From NCBI GenBank assembly GCA_001464375.1, contig LNEW01000082.1, forward strand, positions 62,001-126,000: a stretch of 64,000 nt of DNA, in the 5' to 3' direction. A program made the translations under genes and the position numbers. Shown here in pieces: positions 49,727-59,420 of the stretch (positions are counted from its first letter, which is position 1; each line of letters starts with the position of its first letter). The notes under the pieces are model-generated. The model saw only the letters and a program-made list of their open reading frames with translations, was not told the origin of the DNA and did no database searches. The DNA comes from Rhodospirillales bacterium Ga0074136 (lineage in GTDB: Bacteria > Pseudomonadota > Alphaproteobacteria > Acetobacterales > Acetobacteraceae).

Positions 49727-50443
49727 ATGGCGCGCCGCGCGCGTGAGGCTGGCGCGGCCCCGCCGCGCGATGTGGCGGCGGTGGCACGGCGCCTGGGGCT
49801 GCGCTTCCGCGACGAAGGCCTGCTGCGCGAGGCGCTGACCCATTCATCTGCCACCGGGCTGCCCGGCGCGGCGATGCCATCGAATGAACGCCTGGAATTC
49901 CTCGGCGACCGCGTGCTCGGGTTGCTGATGGCCGAATGGCTGATCGAACGCTTCCCGGCCGAGCGCGAAGGCATGCTGATGCGCCGCTTCGGCACGCTGG
50001 TGGCGGCCGAGACGCTGGCCGGGATCGCCGCCCGCCTCGGGTTGGGCGACGACCTGGTGGTCGCCTCCGACCCTGCCGGCCCGGGCATCCACACCCGCCC
50101 GAACGTGTTGGCTGATGCGCTGGAGGCGTTGCTGGGCGCGGCCTATCTCGATGGCGGGCTGGATGCCGTGCGCCCATTCTTCCGCCGTGTCTTCGCCCCG
50201 CTGGTCGAGGCCGAGCCCGCACGCCCGCCGCTGCCGGCCAAGTCCCGCCTGCAGGAATGGCTGCAGGGGCGCGGGCATGCGCTGCCGGTGTATACGCTGG
50301 TGTCGGCCGAGGGCCCGTCGCATGAACCGGTCTTCGTCGTGGCTGTGAGCGCGGCCGGGCGCGAGGCGCAGGGCAGGGGCGAGACCAAGCGCGCGGCGGA
50401 ACTCGCCGCCGCCGAAGCCTGGCTGGCAGGGGTAGCACCATGA
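49727..50443 (+). CDS. rnc: Ribonuclease III
   Basis: A 238-residue double-strand RNA endonuclease for rRNA and mRNA processing. The catalytic domain has NERLEFLGDRVLGLLMAEWL near residue 45 (signature with the acidic pair) and NVLADALEALLGAAYLDGG near 126. A dsRNA-binding domain follows from about 165 (SRLQEWLQGRG ... GETKRAAELAAAEAWL). The stop overlaps the era start (ATGA). Confidence 0.96.
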   Translation: MARRAREAGAAPPRDVAAVARRLGLRFRDEGLLREALTHSSATGLPGAAMPSNERLEFLGDRVLGLLMAEWLIERFPAEREGMLMRRFGTLVAAETLAGIAARLGLGDDLVVASDPAGPGIHTRPNVLADALEALLGAAYLDGGLDAVRPFFRRVFAPLVEAEPARPPLPAKSRLQEWLQGRGHALPVYTLVSAEGPSHEPVFVVAVSAAGREAQGRGETKRAAELAAAEAWLAGVAP

Positions 50444-51339
50444 ACGTCCCGACACGCTGCGGCCTGGTGGCCATCGTGGGTGCGCCCAATGCCGGCAAAT
50501 CCACGCTGGTGAACCGCATGGCGGGCACCAAGGTGACGATCGTCTCGCCCAAGCCGCAGACCACGCGCTTTCGCATCCGCGCCATTGTCATGCACGGCGG
50601 GGCGCAGATGATCCTGGTGGATACGCCGGGCATCTTCGCGCCGCGCCGGCGGCTGGATCGCGCCATGGTGGCGGCGGCCTGGGGCGGCGCGCAGGATGCC
50701 GACATCGCGCTGCTGGTGGTCGATGCGCGGGCCGGGCTGACCGATGCGGTGCGGCGCATCGCCGAGGGCCTGGCGAAGTCCCGCCGCCTTGTCTGGCTGG
50801 CGCTGAACAAGACCGACCTGATCCCCGGGCCGCGGCTGCTGCCGCTGATCGCGGAGCTGAACGCCATCCTGCCCTTCGCCGAGACCTTCATGGTGTCGGC
50901 CGAGAAGGGCGAGGGGGTCGATCGCCTGCAGGATTACCTGGCCAAGGCGATGCCGCCGGGGCCGTATCTGTTCCCCGAGGACGAGCTCACCGACCTGCCC
51001 AACCGCATGCTGGCGGCCGAGATCGTGCGCGAGCAGATCCTGCGCCAGACGCACCAGGAAGTGCCGCACCACGCCTCGGTGGAAACGGAGCAGTGGACCG
51101 AGAACGAGGATGGCTCCGTGCGGGTGGACTGCACGGTGTATGTCTCGCGCGCGACGCAGAAGGCCATCATCATCGGCGAGAAGGGCTCGCGCATCCGCAC
51201 CATCGGGCAGAGCGCGCGGATCGAACTGACCAAGCTGCTGGACCGCCCGGTGCACCTGTTCCTGAACGTGAAGGAACGCACGGGCTGGGATGAGGAGCGG
51301 GCGCGGATCAGGGCGATCGGGCTGGACGACGCGGGGTGA
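50440..51339 (+). CDS. era: GTPase Era
   Basis: A 299-residue GTPase needed for 30S ribosome assembly. G-motifs are GAPNAGKST near residue 12, DTPGIF near 63 and NKTD near 123. The C-terminal KH domain is marked by GEKGSRIRTIGQSAR near 246, which binds the 3' end of 16S rRNA. Coupled to rnc. A normal length and an intact protein. Confidence 0.97.
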   Translation: MNVPTRCGLVAIVGAPNAGKSTLVNRMAGTKVTIVSPKPQTTRFRIRAIVMHGGAQMILVDTPGIFAPRRRLDRAMVAAAWGGAQDADIALLVVDARAGLTDAVRRIAEGLAKSRRLVWLALNKTDLIPGPRLLPLIAELNAILPFAETFMVSAEKGEGVDRLQDYLAKAMPPGPYLFPEDELTDLPNRMLAAEIVREQILRQTHQEVPHHASVETEQWTENEDGSVRVDCTVYVSRATQKAIIIGEKGSRIRTIGQSARIELTKLLDRPVHLFLNVKERTGWDEERARIRAIGLDDAG

Positions 51340-51595
51340 AAGCCCGCGCCTGGGTTGTCTCCTGTCTGCCGGGCTGCTGGGCGGCGTCTGGTTTGTCCTG
51401 ATCGCCGTCGCGCCGGTGTGCCGCCGTGAGTGGCGCGTCCGCTGCGACGTCTGGAGCCATGACGGCGCGGTCCTGCTCAGCATTCCGGTGCTGGGCCTGG
51501 CGGTGCTCGTCGCGCTCGGGATATCGATCTGGTCCTTGGTAAGCGGAGGCCACCCGGTATCGCCGGGGCGTTGGGCTGCGTGCTCCCGCCGTTGA
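51290..51595 (+). CDS. Possible small membrane protein overlapping the end of era
   Basis: A 101-residue frame starting inside era. Beyond the era stop it has two hydrophobic segments (LLSAGLLGGVWFVLIAVAP and VLLSIPVLGLAVLVALGIS) with a cysteine-containing polar loop between them. Codon bias in this part is similar to genes. The start is unclear because no ATG lies after the era stop. It may be a real small membrane protein or a remnant. Confidence 0.35.
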   Translation: MRSGRGSGRSGWTTRGESPRLGCLLSAGLLGGVWFVLIAVAPVCRREWRVRCDVWSHDGAVLLSIPVLGLAVLVALGISIWSLVSGGHPVSPGRWAACSRR

Positions 51596-51851
51596 TGATG
51601 GACGTGAGAGGCTGGTGAGCGTCGAATGGACCGCGCACTGCGTGGTGCCGGCGCTCCGCCCGCATCGCTTGTGCCTTGATGATGTTGGCTAAGCCGCACC
51701 GGCGCGGCGGGGCGCGCCCCGCCATCTTCGGGCGAAGCGCGCGCGACCTGGAGCCATCTCCGCGCGCCTTGGCGCGCTGCAACGCCTCTAGCCAATTGTT
51801 TTCGCAAGCATCTTCACCCGATCGGATGATTCCCCCTGATCGGGATCTGCT
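51596..51851. other. Intergenic segment with palindromes between era and the chemoreceptor
   Basis: Three inverted repeats: a perfect 18-bp palindrome of GGCGGGGCG type (51706-51723), GCGCGCC/GGCGCGC with a 2-base centre (51762-51777), and CCCGATC/GATCGGG with a 14-base spacer (51817-51844), the last just after the chemoreceptor stop. A locally AT-rich stretch lies at about 51790-51815. I see no gene. The third repeat could end the minus-strand chemoreceptor transcript, although no T-run follows. Confidence 0.4.
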
Positions 51852-53840
51852 CTAGGCTGCGGCCTTCCGCTGCGCGGCATCGAGAACAGCCGTGACCATC
51901 GCGGCCGTCTCGGAATTCTGGCGCAGGGCGCAGCCGATGCTCCCGCCCTCGGAGCGCACGATCCGCGCCTGGGCTACGGCGCCGCCCTTTGCGAAGCGCA
52001 GCCCCACCGTGATGCCCGGGGGCAGGCTGCCATCCGTCTGCAGCGCAGCCCCGCCGATGGACAGATCCATGAGGCGCGCGGCCTGCTCGCGGCCATCGGG
52101 CAGCAGCAGCGTGATGGCGGCCCCGTGCATCGGCACCCGCTCGAAGCTGCGCCGGTCCTCGTTCGCGCGCATGGCGGCGAGGAAGGCGTCGAGCTCGCCG
52201 CGCAGCATGTCGGCCTCGGTGCCGCTGCGCTCCGCCGCGCGCAGCACGTCCTGGCCCAGTGCGGTCGCGGAATCCGCTGCGGTGGCGAATTCGGCCATCG
52301 CCGCGCTGGCGGTCGCGGTCGCCGAGGAGACGAGCTGTGCGGAGGATGCGATCTCGCGCGTTGCCTGCCCCTGTTCCTCGACGGCCGTCGCGACCGAGGT
52401 GGCGATCGTCTCGACCCGCGCCACCGTGCTGCTGATCTGCGCGATGCCTTCGCAGGCGAGCCTGGTCGCCTGCTGCACGGCGGCGATGCGCGCGCCGATA
52501 TCCCCGGTTGCCTGCGCGGTCTGGGTAGCGAGCGCCTTCACCTCGCTCGCGACGACGGCGAAGCCCTTGCCGGCCTCACCCGCGCGCGCCGCCTCGATGG
52601 TGGCGTTCAGCGCCAGCAGGTTGGTGCGCCCGGCGATGTCCTCGATCAGGCGGACAACGCTGCCGATCGCCTCGGCCTCGCTCGCCAGGCCGGCCACCAT
52701 GCGGTCGCTCTCCTTCGCCTGCGCGACCGCATCGCCGACGGCGCGGGTGGCGTCGGCAACCTGGCGCGCGATCTCGCTGGTGGATGCCGCGAGCTCCTCG
52801 GTCGCGGCGGCAACGGCTGACAGGTTGCGCGCGGCCTCGTCGGCCTCGCCACCGGTTTCCACGGCACGGCTGCGGATGCGCTCGGCGGTGCTGGCCATGG
52901 ACTGCGCCACTTCGCGCATGCGCTGCGCGCTGCCGACCACATCGGCCATGGTGCCGCCGGCGGAGGCGCCGAAATCCTGCACATGGGTTTCCATCGCGGC
53001 GTGGCGGCGTTCCTGGGCGGCGCGCGTGGCGGCGGCCTGGGCTTCGAGGTCGGCCCGCTCGATGCCCTGGCGGCGGAAGGTCTCGAGCGCGGCTGCCAGG
53101 CGCCCGATCTCGTCAGCGCGCTCCGCGCCGGCGACCGGCACGCCAAGGTCCCCGCCGGCGAGCGCTGTCGTGCTGGCCGTGATGGCGGCAAGCGGGCGGG
53201 CTATGCCGCGCGCGAGCAGCGTCGCCAGCAGCGCGACCACCAGCCCCGCCAGCGCCGCCTCGCCCAGGCCGGTCAGCCACAGCGTGCGCTGCGCGGCGCG
53301 CAGGTCGTCCACATAGACGCCGGTGCCGATCACCCAGCCCCAGGGTTCGAAGCCCGCGACATAGGACAGCTTCTCGACCGGCTCCTGTGCGCCCGGGCGG
53401 GGCCAGAGGTAGCCCACCACGCCGCCCCGGATATCCGCACGCACCGTGGTCACGAAGGCGCGGAACAGGTGGAAGCCGTTCGGGTCCTGCATCGGGCCCA
53501 CGTCCCGCCCGTTCAGATCGGGGCGGATCGGGTGCATCACCATCCGGGCGTCCATGTCGTTCACCCAGAGGTATTCCTGGCCCTGGTAGCGCATGGCCGC
53601 CAGCGCGGTTGCGGCGCGGGCCTGGGCCTCGGCCGCGGTGGACTGGCCGGCGCCGACGCGGGCGTGTTCAGCCGCTGCGATGCCGACGCCGGTTTCGACC
53701 ACGGACCGCAGCAGTCCGATCCGATCGCGTTCGAGCTGCGCACTCCCCTGCCAAGCCTGGATCGCCGCGATGGACAGAAGACCGGCCAGGGCGATGGCAG
53801 TGATGAAGTGGATACGCGTGGCGATCGGGAACCGGTTCAT
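51852..53840 (-). CDS. Methyl-accepting chemotaxis protein with Cache and PilZ domains
   Basis: A 662-residue receptor. It has a transmembrane helix (about 9-28), a periplasmic single-Cache-type sensor (about 30-190; [15 protein letters not shown], then [17 protein letters not shown]), a second helix (about 190-212), a HAMP domain ([14 protein letters not shown]), and the MCP signalling domain with its hairpin tip near 390-410 ([29 protein letters not shown]). From about 570 a PilZ domain follows ([26 protein letters not shown]), which binds cyclic-di-GMP in other proteins. No other chemotaxis gene is nearby. Confidence 0.92.
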   Translation of the reverse strand: MNRFPIATRIHFITAIALAGLLSIAAIQAWQGSAQLERDRIGLLRSVVETGVGIAAAEHARVGAGQSTAAEAQARAATALAAMRYQGQEYLWVNDMDARMVMHPIRPDLNGRDVGPMQDPNGFHLFRAFVTTVRADIRGGVVGYLWPRPGAQEPVEKLSYVAGFEPWGWVIGTGVYVDDLRAAQRTLWLTGLGEAALAGLVVALLATLLARGIARPLAAITASTTALAGGDLGVPVAGAERADEIGRLAAALETFRRQGIERADLEAQAAATRAAQERRHAAMETHVQDFGASAGGTMADVVGSAQRMREVAQSMASTAERIRSRAVETGGEADEAARNLSAVAAATEELAASTSEIARQVADATRAVGDAVAQAKESDRMVAGLASEAEAIGSVVRLIEDIAGRTNLLALNATIEAARAGEAGKGFAVVASEVKALATQTAQATGDIGARIAAVQQATRLACEGIAQISSTVARVETIATSVATAVEEQGQATREIASSAQLVSSATATASAAMAEFATAADSATALGQDVLRAAERSGTEADMLRGELDAFLAAMRANEDRRSFERVPMHGAAITLLLPDGREQAARLMDLSIGGAALQTDGSLPPGITVGLRFAKGGAVAQARIVRSEGGSIGCALRQNSETAAMVTAVLDAAQRKAAA

Positions 53841-53946
53841 GATGCGCGGTCAATTCCTGTGCTCGGTGCCCAAGGATGTGGCCGTTGCCATGAACGCAAA
53901 ATGAAACGTGCTGGCGCACCCCGTCCTGCGGGGCCATGTACGACAC

Positions 53947-54684
53947 ATGGAATGGCTTGCTCCTGCAATCGTGATCGAGACGCGTCCGCTGGGAGAATCC
54001 GGCGTCGTCGTCTCCCTGTTGACCGAGGATCACGGCCGCCATGCGGGACTTGCCAAGGGCGGCTCCTCGCGCGGGCAGGCTGGCCTTTGGCTGCCGGGCA
54101 ACCTGGTCGAGGCGCGCTGGATTGCCCGGCTTCCCGACCAGCTCGGCGCCATCAGCGCGGAGATGGTGCATCCCGCCGCGGCACTGGCCATGGACGACCC
54201 GCTGGCACTCGCGCTGCTCTCCTCCGCCTGCGCCATCGCCGCCGATGCGCTGCCCGAACGCGAACCCCATCCGCGCGCCTTCCACGCGCTGGTCTCGGTC
54301 ATCGCGCATCTCGCCGGCGGCGCTGAAGGCGTGCTGGCGGACTACATCCGCTGGGAAGCCCTGGTGCTGAGCGAACTCGGCTACGGGCTGAACCTCGACA
54401 CCTGCGCCGTCACCGGCGTGAGAGAGGGCCTCACCCACCTCTCCCCGCGCACTGGCCGTGCGGTCAGCGCGGGGGCCGCCGCGCCCTTCACCGGCCGGCT
54501 GTTGCCGCTGCCCGCCTTCCTGCGCGATGGCGAGACCCCCGGCGATCCCGCCGCCTGGGATGCCGGGCTGCGCCTGACGGGCCATTTCCTGGAACGCGAC
54601 GCTTTCGGCGCGCGGCACCGCCCGGTGCCCGAGGCACGGCATCGCCTGGCCGACCGGGTGGCGGCGCTGGCCACCGCTCCCTAG
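53947..54684 (+). CDS. recO: DNA repair protein RecO
   Basis: A 245-residue RecF-pathway protein that loads RecA with RecR. The N-terminal OB fold begins MEWLAPAIVIETRPLGESG, the usual start for alphaproteobacterial RecO; an in-frame GTG 13 codons upstream is less likely. The HAGLAKGGSSR loop and the helical C-terminal domain (FHALVSVIAHLAGG, LSELGYGLNLDTCAVTG) are present. The single cysteine there is not enough to show a zinc site. It sits before parC. Confidence 0.9.
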   Translation: MEWLAPAIVIETRPLGESGVVVSLLTEDHGRHAGLAKGGSSRGQAGLWLPGNLVEARWIARLPDQLGAISAEMVHPAAALAMDDPLALALLSSACAIAADALPEREPHPRAFHALVSVIAHLAGGAEGVLADYIRWEALVLSELGYGLNLDTCAVTGVREGLTHLSPRTGRAVSAGAAAPFTGRLLPLPAFLRDGETPGDPAAWDAGLRLTGHFLERDAFGARHRPVPEARHRLADRVAALATAP

Positions 54685-54762
54685 ACCCTACACCCCGGGC
54701 TGGTCCCTCCCGGTCTGGCGGTGTAAGCCCGCGCCACCGAGAACGAAGCACGAATCAGCACC

Positions 54763-57129
54763 ATGCCCGACGACATCAAGGCCGCGCCGGACGAGGGCGG
54801 CCACACGCGCGAGACCAAGCTCGCGGACGCCCTGTCCGAGCGCTACCTCGCCTACGCGCTGTCCACCATCACCGCGCGATCCCTGCCGGATGTGCGCGAC
54901 GGCCTGAAGCCGGTCCATCGCCGGCTGCTCTGGGCGATGCACCAGCTGCGCCTCGATCCCGAGGCGGGGTTCAAGAAATGCGCGCGCATCGTCGGCGACG
55001 TGATGGGCAAGTACCATCCGCATGGCGACAGCAGCATCTACGAGGCGCTGGTCCGCCAGGCGCAGGATTTCGCCGCGCGCTACCCGCTGGTCGAGGGCCA
55101 GGGCAATTTCGGCAACATCGACGGCGATAACGCCGCGGCCATGCGCTACACCGAGGCGCGCCTCACCCTCGTCGCGCAATCCATGCTGGATGGCATCGAG
55201 GAGAACGCCGTCGATTTCCGCGCCACCTATGATGGCGAGGAACGCGAACCCATCGTCCTGCCCGCCGCCTTCCCGAACCTGCTGGCGAATGGCGCGGCGG
55301 GCATCGCGGTCGGCATGGCCACCTCCATCCCGCCGCACAATGCGGGCGAGCTCTGTGCCGCCGCGCTGGCGCTCATCAAGGACCCGCAGGCCGACCTGCT
55401 GGCCCACATCAAGGGCCCGGATTTCCCCACCGGCGGCGTGCTGGTCGAACCCGCCGAGGCGGTGCGCGAGGCCTACGAGACCGGCCGCGGCGGCTTCCGC
55501 GTCCGCGCCCGCTGGGAGACCGAGCGCCTGAAGAACGGCACCTGGCAGATCGTCGTCACGGAAATTCCGTACCAGGTGCAGAAGGCCAGGTTGATCGAAC
55601 AGATCGCGCAGCTGCTGGAGGAAAAGAAGCTGCCCCTGCTGGGCGATGTGCGCGACGAAAGCACCGATGTTGTGCGCCTGGTGCTGGAGCCGAAGACGCG
55701 CACGGTCGAACCCGCCGTGCTGATGGAGACCATGTTCCGCGCGACCACGCTGGAATCGCGCTTTCCGCTGAACATGAACGTGCTGGACGCCGAGCGCACG
55801 CCGCGCGTGATGTCCCTGCGCGAGGTGCTGAGGTCCTGGCTCGACCACCGCCATGTCGTGCTGGTGCGCCGCACCGAACACCGCCTCGCGGCGATCGCGC
55901 GGCGGCTGGAAATCCTCGACGGCTATTTGATCGCGTACCTCAACCTCGATGAGGTCATCCGCATCATCCGCGCCGAGGACGAACCGAAGCCCGTGCTGAT
56001 GGCGACCTTCGCACTCACCGACCTGCAGGCCGATTCCATCCTCAACATGCGCCTGCGCTCCCTGCGCAAGCTCGAGGAAATGGAGATCCGCAAGGAACAC
56101 AAGAAACTGTCGGCCGAGCAGAAGAAGCTGCAGGGCCTGATGAGCTCGGACGCGAAGCGCTGGGCCGCCATCGCCGAGGAAATCGAAGCCACCCGCCTGG
56201 CCTTCGGCGACGGCCCGCTCGGCAGGCGCCGCACCGAGACCGGCCGCATCCTGCCCGCCGTGCTGGTCGACGAGGCCGCCTTCGTCGAACGCGAACCCAT
56301 CACCGTGATCCTGACCGAGAAGGGCTGGATCCGCGCCCAGAAGGGCCACATCCCGCTCGACGGCGAGATCCGCTTCAAGGAAGGCGACAGCCTGCTCGTC
56401 GCCCTGCACGCCGAGACCACCGACCGCATCGTGGTCTTCGCCACCAACGGCAAGGCTTACACCATCAAGGCCGACACCCTGCCGCGCGGGCGTGGCGACG
56501 GCCAGCCGGTGCGCCTGGTGGTCGACCTCACGAACGAGGACGCGGTGGTGGCCATGTTCGTCCACCGCGACGCCCAGCGGTTCCTGGTCGCGGCCTCCGA
56601 CGGCAAGGGCTTCATCGTGAAGGGCGAGGATTTGCTGGCGGAGAAGCGCACCGGCAAGCAGGTGATGAACATCGACCCGCCGACCGAGGCCGCGCTGTGC
56701 GTGCCGGCGGATGGCGACTCCGTTGCGGTGATCGGCGAGAACCGGAAACTCCTGGTCTTCCCGATCGACCAGGTTCCCGAAATGTCGCGCGGCCGCGGCG
56801 TGCAGCTGCAGGCCTATCGCGATGGCGGGCTGTCGGACGCCAAGGTGTTCAACCGCGCCGATGGCCTGACCTGGGCGTTGGGTGACCGCACCCGCACCGA
56901 GGTCGACCTGCGCCCCTGGCTCGGCAACCGGGCGGGGGCGGGCAAGGCGCCGCCCAACGGCTTCCCGCGCGGCAACCGGTTCGAGCCGCGCGCAGCCCCG
57001 GCCGCGCGACCACCGCCGTCCAGCGCGCCGCATCACGCGCCTGGAACGCGACGAAGGCGGCGGGGGAGGTGCCCAGCATCTCGTTGCCGGCGACATCGAG
57101 CCCGCTGCGCGCCGCCGGGTCGGTGGTGA
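54763..57129 (+). CDS. parC: DNA topoisomerase IV subunit A, with abnormal C-terminal tail
   Basis: A 788-residue type IIA topoisomerase subunit that decatenates chromosomes with ParE. The start region ([14 protein letters not shown]), the quinolone-region motif [15 protein letters not shown] near 87, and the catalytic Tyr-129 in MRYTEARL are normal. The beta-propeller C-terminus ends in [11 protein letters not shown] at residue 740. The last 48 residues ([14 protein letters not shown] and on, Arg/Pro-rich) read antisense through a decayed TTT gene, so the native stop seems to have been lost. Confidence 0.95.
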   Translation: MPDDIKAAPDEGGHTRETKLADALSERYLAYALSTITARSLPDVRDGLKPVHRRLLWAMHQLRLDPEAGFKKCARIVGDVMGKYHPHGDSSIYEALVRQAQDFAARYPLVEGQGNFGNIDGDNAAAMRYTEARLTLVAQSMLDGIEENAVDFRATYDGEEREPIVLPAAFPNLLANGAAGIAVGMATSIPPHNAGELCAAALALIKDPQADLLAHIKGPDFPTGGVLVEPAEAVREAYETGRGGFRVRARWETERLKNGTWQIVVTEIPYQVQKARLIEQIAQLLEEKKLPLLGDVRDESTDVVRLVLEPKTRTVEPAVLMETMFRATTLESRFPLNMNVLDAERTPRVMSLREVLRSWLDHRHVVLVRRTEHRLAAIARRLEILDGYLIAYLNLDEVIRIIRAEDEPKPVLMATFALTDLQADSILNMRLRSLRKLEEMEIRKEHKKLSAEQKKLQGLMSSDAKRWAAIAEEIEATRLAFGDGPLGRRRTETGRILPAVLVDEAAFVEREPITVILTEKGWIRAQKGHIPLDGEIRFKEGDSLLVALHAETTDRIVVFATNGKAYTIKADTLPRGRGDGQPVRLVVDLTNEDAVVAMFVHRDAQRFLVAASDGKGFIVKGEDLLAEKRTGKQVMNIDPPTEAALCVPADGDSVAVIGENRKLLVFPIDQVPEMSRGRGVQLQAYRDGGLSDAKVFNRADGLTWALGDRTRTEVDLRPWLGNRAGAGKAPPNGFPRGNRFEPRAAPAARPPPSSAPHHAPGTRRRRRGRCPASRCRRHRARCAPPGRW

Positions 57130-57493
57130 TCGCGGCACGGATCACCTCGGCCAGGCGTTCCGCGTCGCCGCGCCGGAAGCCGGCCGGGGCGACCACGCCG
57201 TTCCAGCCCAAGAAGGCGGTGTCCGGCAGGCCGGCCTCATCGAAGGCAGGCACCTCGGGCAAGATGGCCAGGCGGTTTCGCCGGACTGGACCAGCAGGCG
57301 CAGCGTGCCGGCGCGCAGATGCGGCAGCGCCGCCGAGGGCACGTTGAACATCGCCTGCACCCGCCCCGCCACGAGGTCGAGCGTCGCCGGCGGAAAGCCG
57401 CGAGAGGGCACATGCACCAGGTCGAGCCCACGGGCGCGACGCGGCGCGCCCGTGTGAAACGCTGCGTTGGCGCAGCCGCAGGGCGCGCCGCAT
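56985..57493 (-). pseudogene. Decayed TTT (Bug) receptor, 3' half only
   Basis: The minus strand encodes the C-terminal half of a TTT receptor in two frames. Codons from about 57450 give LDLVHVPSRGFPPATLDLVAG and LPHLRAGTLRLLVQSGE. A one-base shift near 57270-57280 is needed to reach LAILPEVPAFDEAG, then LGWNGVVAPAGFRRGD and the family-typical end [12 protein letters not shown]. The N-terminal half is absent. The 3' end runs antisense into parC. It fills most of the 57130-57537 gap. Confidence 0.8.
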
Positions 57494-57537
57494 TCTCTCT
57501 CGCGGGGCACACTCGGCCAGCCTCAGGAGACAAGGTC

Positions 57538-58089
57538 ATGGCGCTGAAGGACGACATCGCGACGTTCCTGAAGACCGACACCGCGATCGGCAAGATCAAC
57601 TTCAAGTTCGACAAGTTCATGGTCTATCCGCAGGCCTATGCGGTCGACGTCGCCGGGCTGGTCAGCAGCGGCAGGATCGGCGTCAAGCTGACCGCGGCGC
57701 AGAACGAGGGCGCGGCGGCATCCTACTACCTGGACTACAACGAGTTCTGGCTGAAGCCGACCTTCAAGATCACCGACGCCGACGATTGCTCGGTGCTGGT
57801 GCACGAAGCCACGCACGCGCACATGGACTACAAGAAGTCCGGCATGGTGAAGGTCGAGTGGAGCGAGGCGATCGCCTACATCGCCGAGGCCATGTACCGC
57901 GAGGCCAAGGGCCTCAAGCCGCTCAGCGGCAACTTCATCCGCATGAAGGCGCATTCCCTCGCCAAGACCATGCTGGCCAGCGGCCGCTACGAGGTGCACC
58001 CCGGCGTTGCGCAGCAGATGCTGGAATCCGCCAAGAACGAGCCGCACTACCTCAAGAAGTCACCCTTCGTGAACTACGACGGGATCTGA
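57538..58089 (+). CDS. Orphan putative zinc metallopeptidase (HEATH motif)
   Basis: A 183-residue protein of no recognised family. The start follows an AGGAGA box at 57525-57530. Residues 89-93 are HEATH, a HExxH zinc motif in SVLVHEATHAHMDY. Seventeen residues on, WSEAIAYIAEAM (Glu-110 and Glu-117) offers a third ligand in gluzincin fashion. The N-terminal half looks beta-rich, the rest helical. No signal peptide is seen. Metal binding and peptidase activity are inferred from the motif only. It could be a housekeeping zincin or a toxin-like effector. Confidence 0.65.
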   Translation: MALKDDIATFLKTDTAIGKINFKFDKFMVYPQAYAVDVAGLVSSGRIGVKLTAAQNEGAAASYYLDYNEFWLKPTFKITDADDCSVLVHEATHAHMDYKKSGMVKVEWSEAIAYIAEAMYREAKGLKPLSGNFIRMKAHSLAKTMLASGRYEVHPGVAQQMLESAKNEPHYLKKSPFVNYDGI

Positions 58090-58115
58090 CGCCGCACCTT
58101 CGCCGGGCAGCGGCG

Positions 58116-59342
58116 TCAGCCCGCGCGCACCAGCACGTGCCGCTTGCGCCCGGCCGACAGCTTCGCCGCGCCATCGCGCAGGTCGGCGGCCGTGACGTTC
58201 AGGGCCACGTCGCTCACCACCGCATCGTTCAGGCGCAGGCCCTGCTGCGCGATCAGCCGCCGCGCCTCGCCCTTGCTGGCCGCGAGCCCGGCCGCCACCG
58301 CCAGGTCGATGAAGGCCGCCGGCAGGGTAGCGGTGATGGCGGGCAGGGTGTCGGCCGCAGCGCCTTCCTCGAAGGCGCGCCGCGCCGTCTCGGCCGCGCC
58401 TTCCGCCGCGGTGCGGCCGTGCAGCAGCGCGGTCGCCTCGGTGGCGAGAATCTTCTTCGCCTCGTTCACCTCGGCGCCGGCCAGCGCGCCGAGGCGCGCC
58501 ACCTCGTCCATCGGCAATTCGGTGAACAGAGCAAGGAAGCGGCCGACATCCGCATCCTCGGCGTTGCGCCAGAACTGCCAGTAGTCATACGGCGACAGCC
58601 GGTCGGCGTTGAGCCAGACCGCGCCCGCCGCGGTCTTGCCCATCTTCTGGCCCGACGCCGTGGTCAGCAGGTGGGTGGTCACCGCATGCGCCTCCCCGCC
58701 CGCCATGCGGCGGATCAGGTCCGCACCCAGCACGATGTTGCCCCACTGGTCCGACCCGCCCATCTGCAGCACGGCGCCGTGGCGGCGGTGCAGCTCCAGG
58801 AAGTCGTAGGACTGCAGCAGCATGTAGTTGAATTCGAGGAAGCTGAGCGGCTGGTCGCGCTCGAGCCGCAGCCGCACGCTGTCCATGGTCAGCATGCGGT
58901 TCACGCTGAAATGCCGCCCCACGTCGCGCAGGAACGGGATGTAGTGCAGCGCATCCAGCCATTCCGCGTTGTCGAGCATCATCGCGCCGGCGTCGAAATC
59001 CAGCAGCGCCTCGAAGGTGCGGCGGATGCCGGCCTTGTTGGCCTCGATGGTCGCCTCGGTCAGCAACTGCCGCGCCTCGTCCTTGCCCGACGGGTCGCCC
59101 ACCTTGGTGGTGCCGCCGCCGATCAGCGCGATCGGCTTGCCACCCGTGCGTTGCAGCAGGCGCAGCAGCATGGTCGGCAGCAGGTGGCCCACATGCAGGC
59201 TGTCGGCCGTGCAGTCGTAGCCGATATACGCGACCAGCCCGCCCTTGTTCAGCGCGGCATCGAGCGCGGCCTCGTCCGTCGTCTGGTGGATGTAGCCGCG
59301 TTCCTTCGCGATGCGCAGGAAGTCGCTTTTCGGGGCCGTCAT
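58116..59342 (-). CDS. tyrS: Tyrosyl-tRNA synthetase
   Basis: A 408-residue class I synthetase. The HIGH-type motif is DSLHVGHLL near residue 50, YIGYDCTA gives the tyrosine pocket, GGSDQWGNI near 195 follows, and the KMSKS-type loop is KMGKT near 234. A C-terminal S4 RNA-binding domain ([19 protein letters not shown]) is present. The start ATG at 59342 gives MTAPKSDFL. It is divergent from anmK with 78 bp between. Confidence 0.97.
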   Translation of the reverse strand: MTAPKSDFLRIAKERGYIHQTTDEAALDAALNKGGLVAYIGYDCTADSLHVGHLLPTMLLRLLQRTGGKPIALIGGGTTKVGDPSGKDEARQLLTEATIEANKAGIRRTFEALLDFDAGAMMLDNAEWLDALHYIPFLRDVGRHFSVNRMLTMDSVRLRLERDQPLSFLEFNYMLLQSYDFLELHRRHGAVLQMGGSDQWGNIVLGADLIRRMAGGEAHAVTTHLLTTASGQKMGKTAAGAVWLNADRLSPYDYWQFWRNAEDADVGRFLALFTELPMDEVARLGALAGAEVNEAKKILATEATALLHGRTAAEGAAETARRAFEEGAAADTLPAITATLPAAFIDLAVAAGLAASKGEARRLIAQQGLRLNDAVVSDVALNVTAADLRDGAAKLSAGRKRHVLVRAG

Positions 59343-59420
59343 GGTGTCGTCCTGGTGCAGCGGGGACTTCCGCCGGAAGGGCAGGGGGGCTAGCACGGCA
59401 CAGGCATCACGGCAAAAAGC

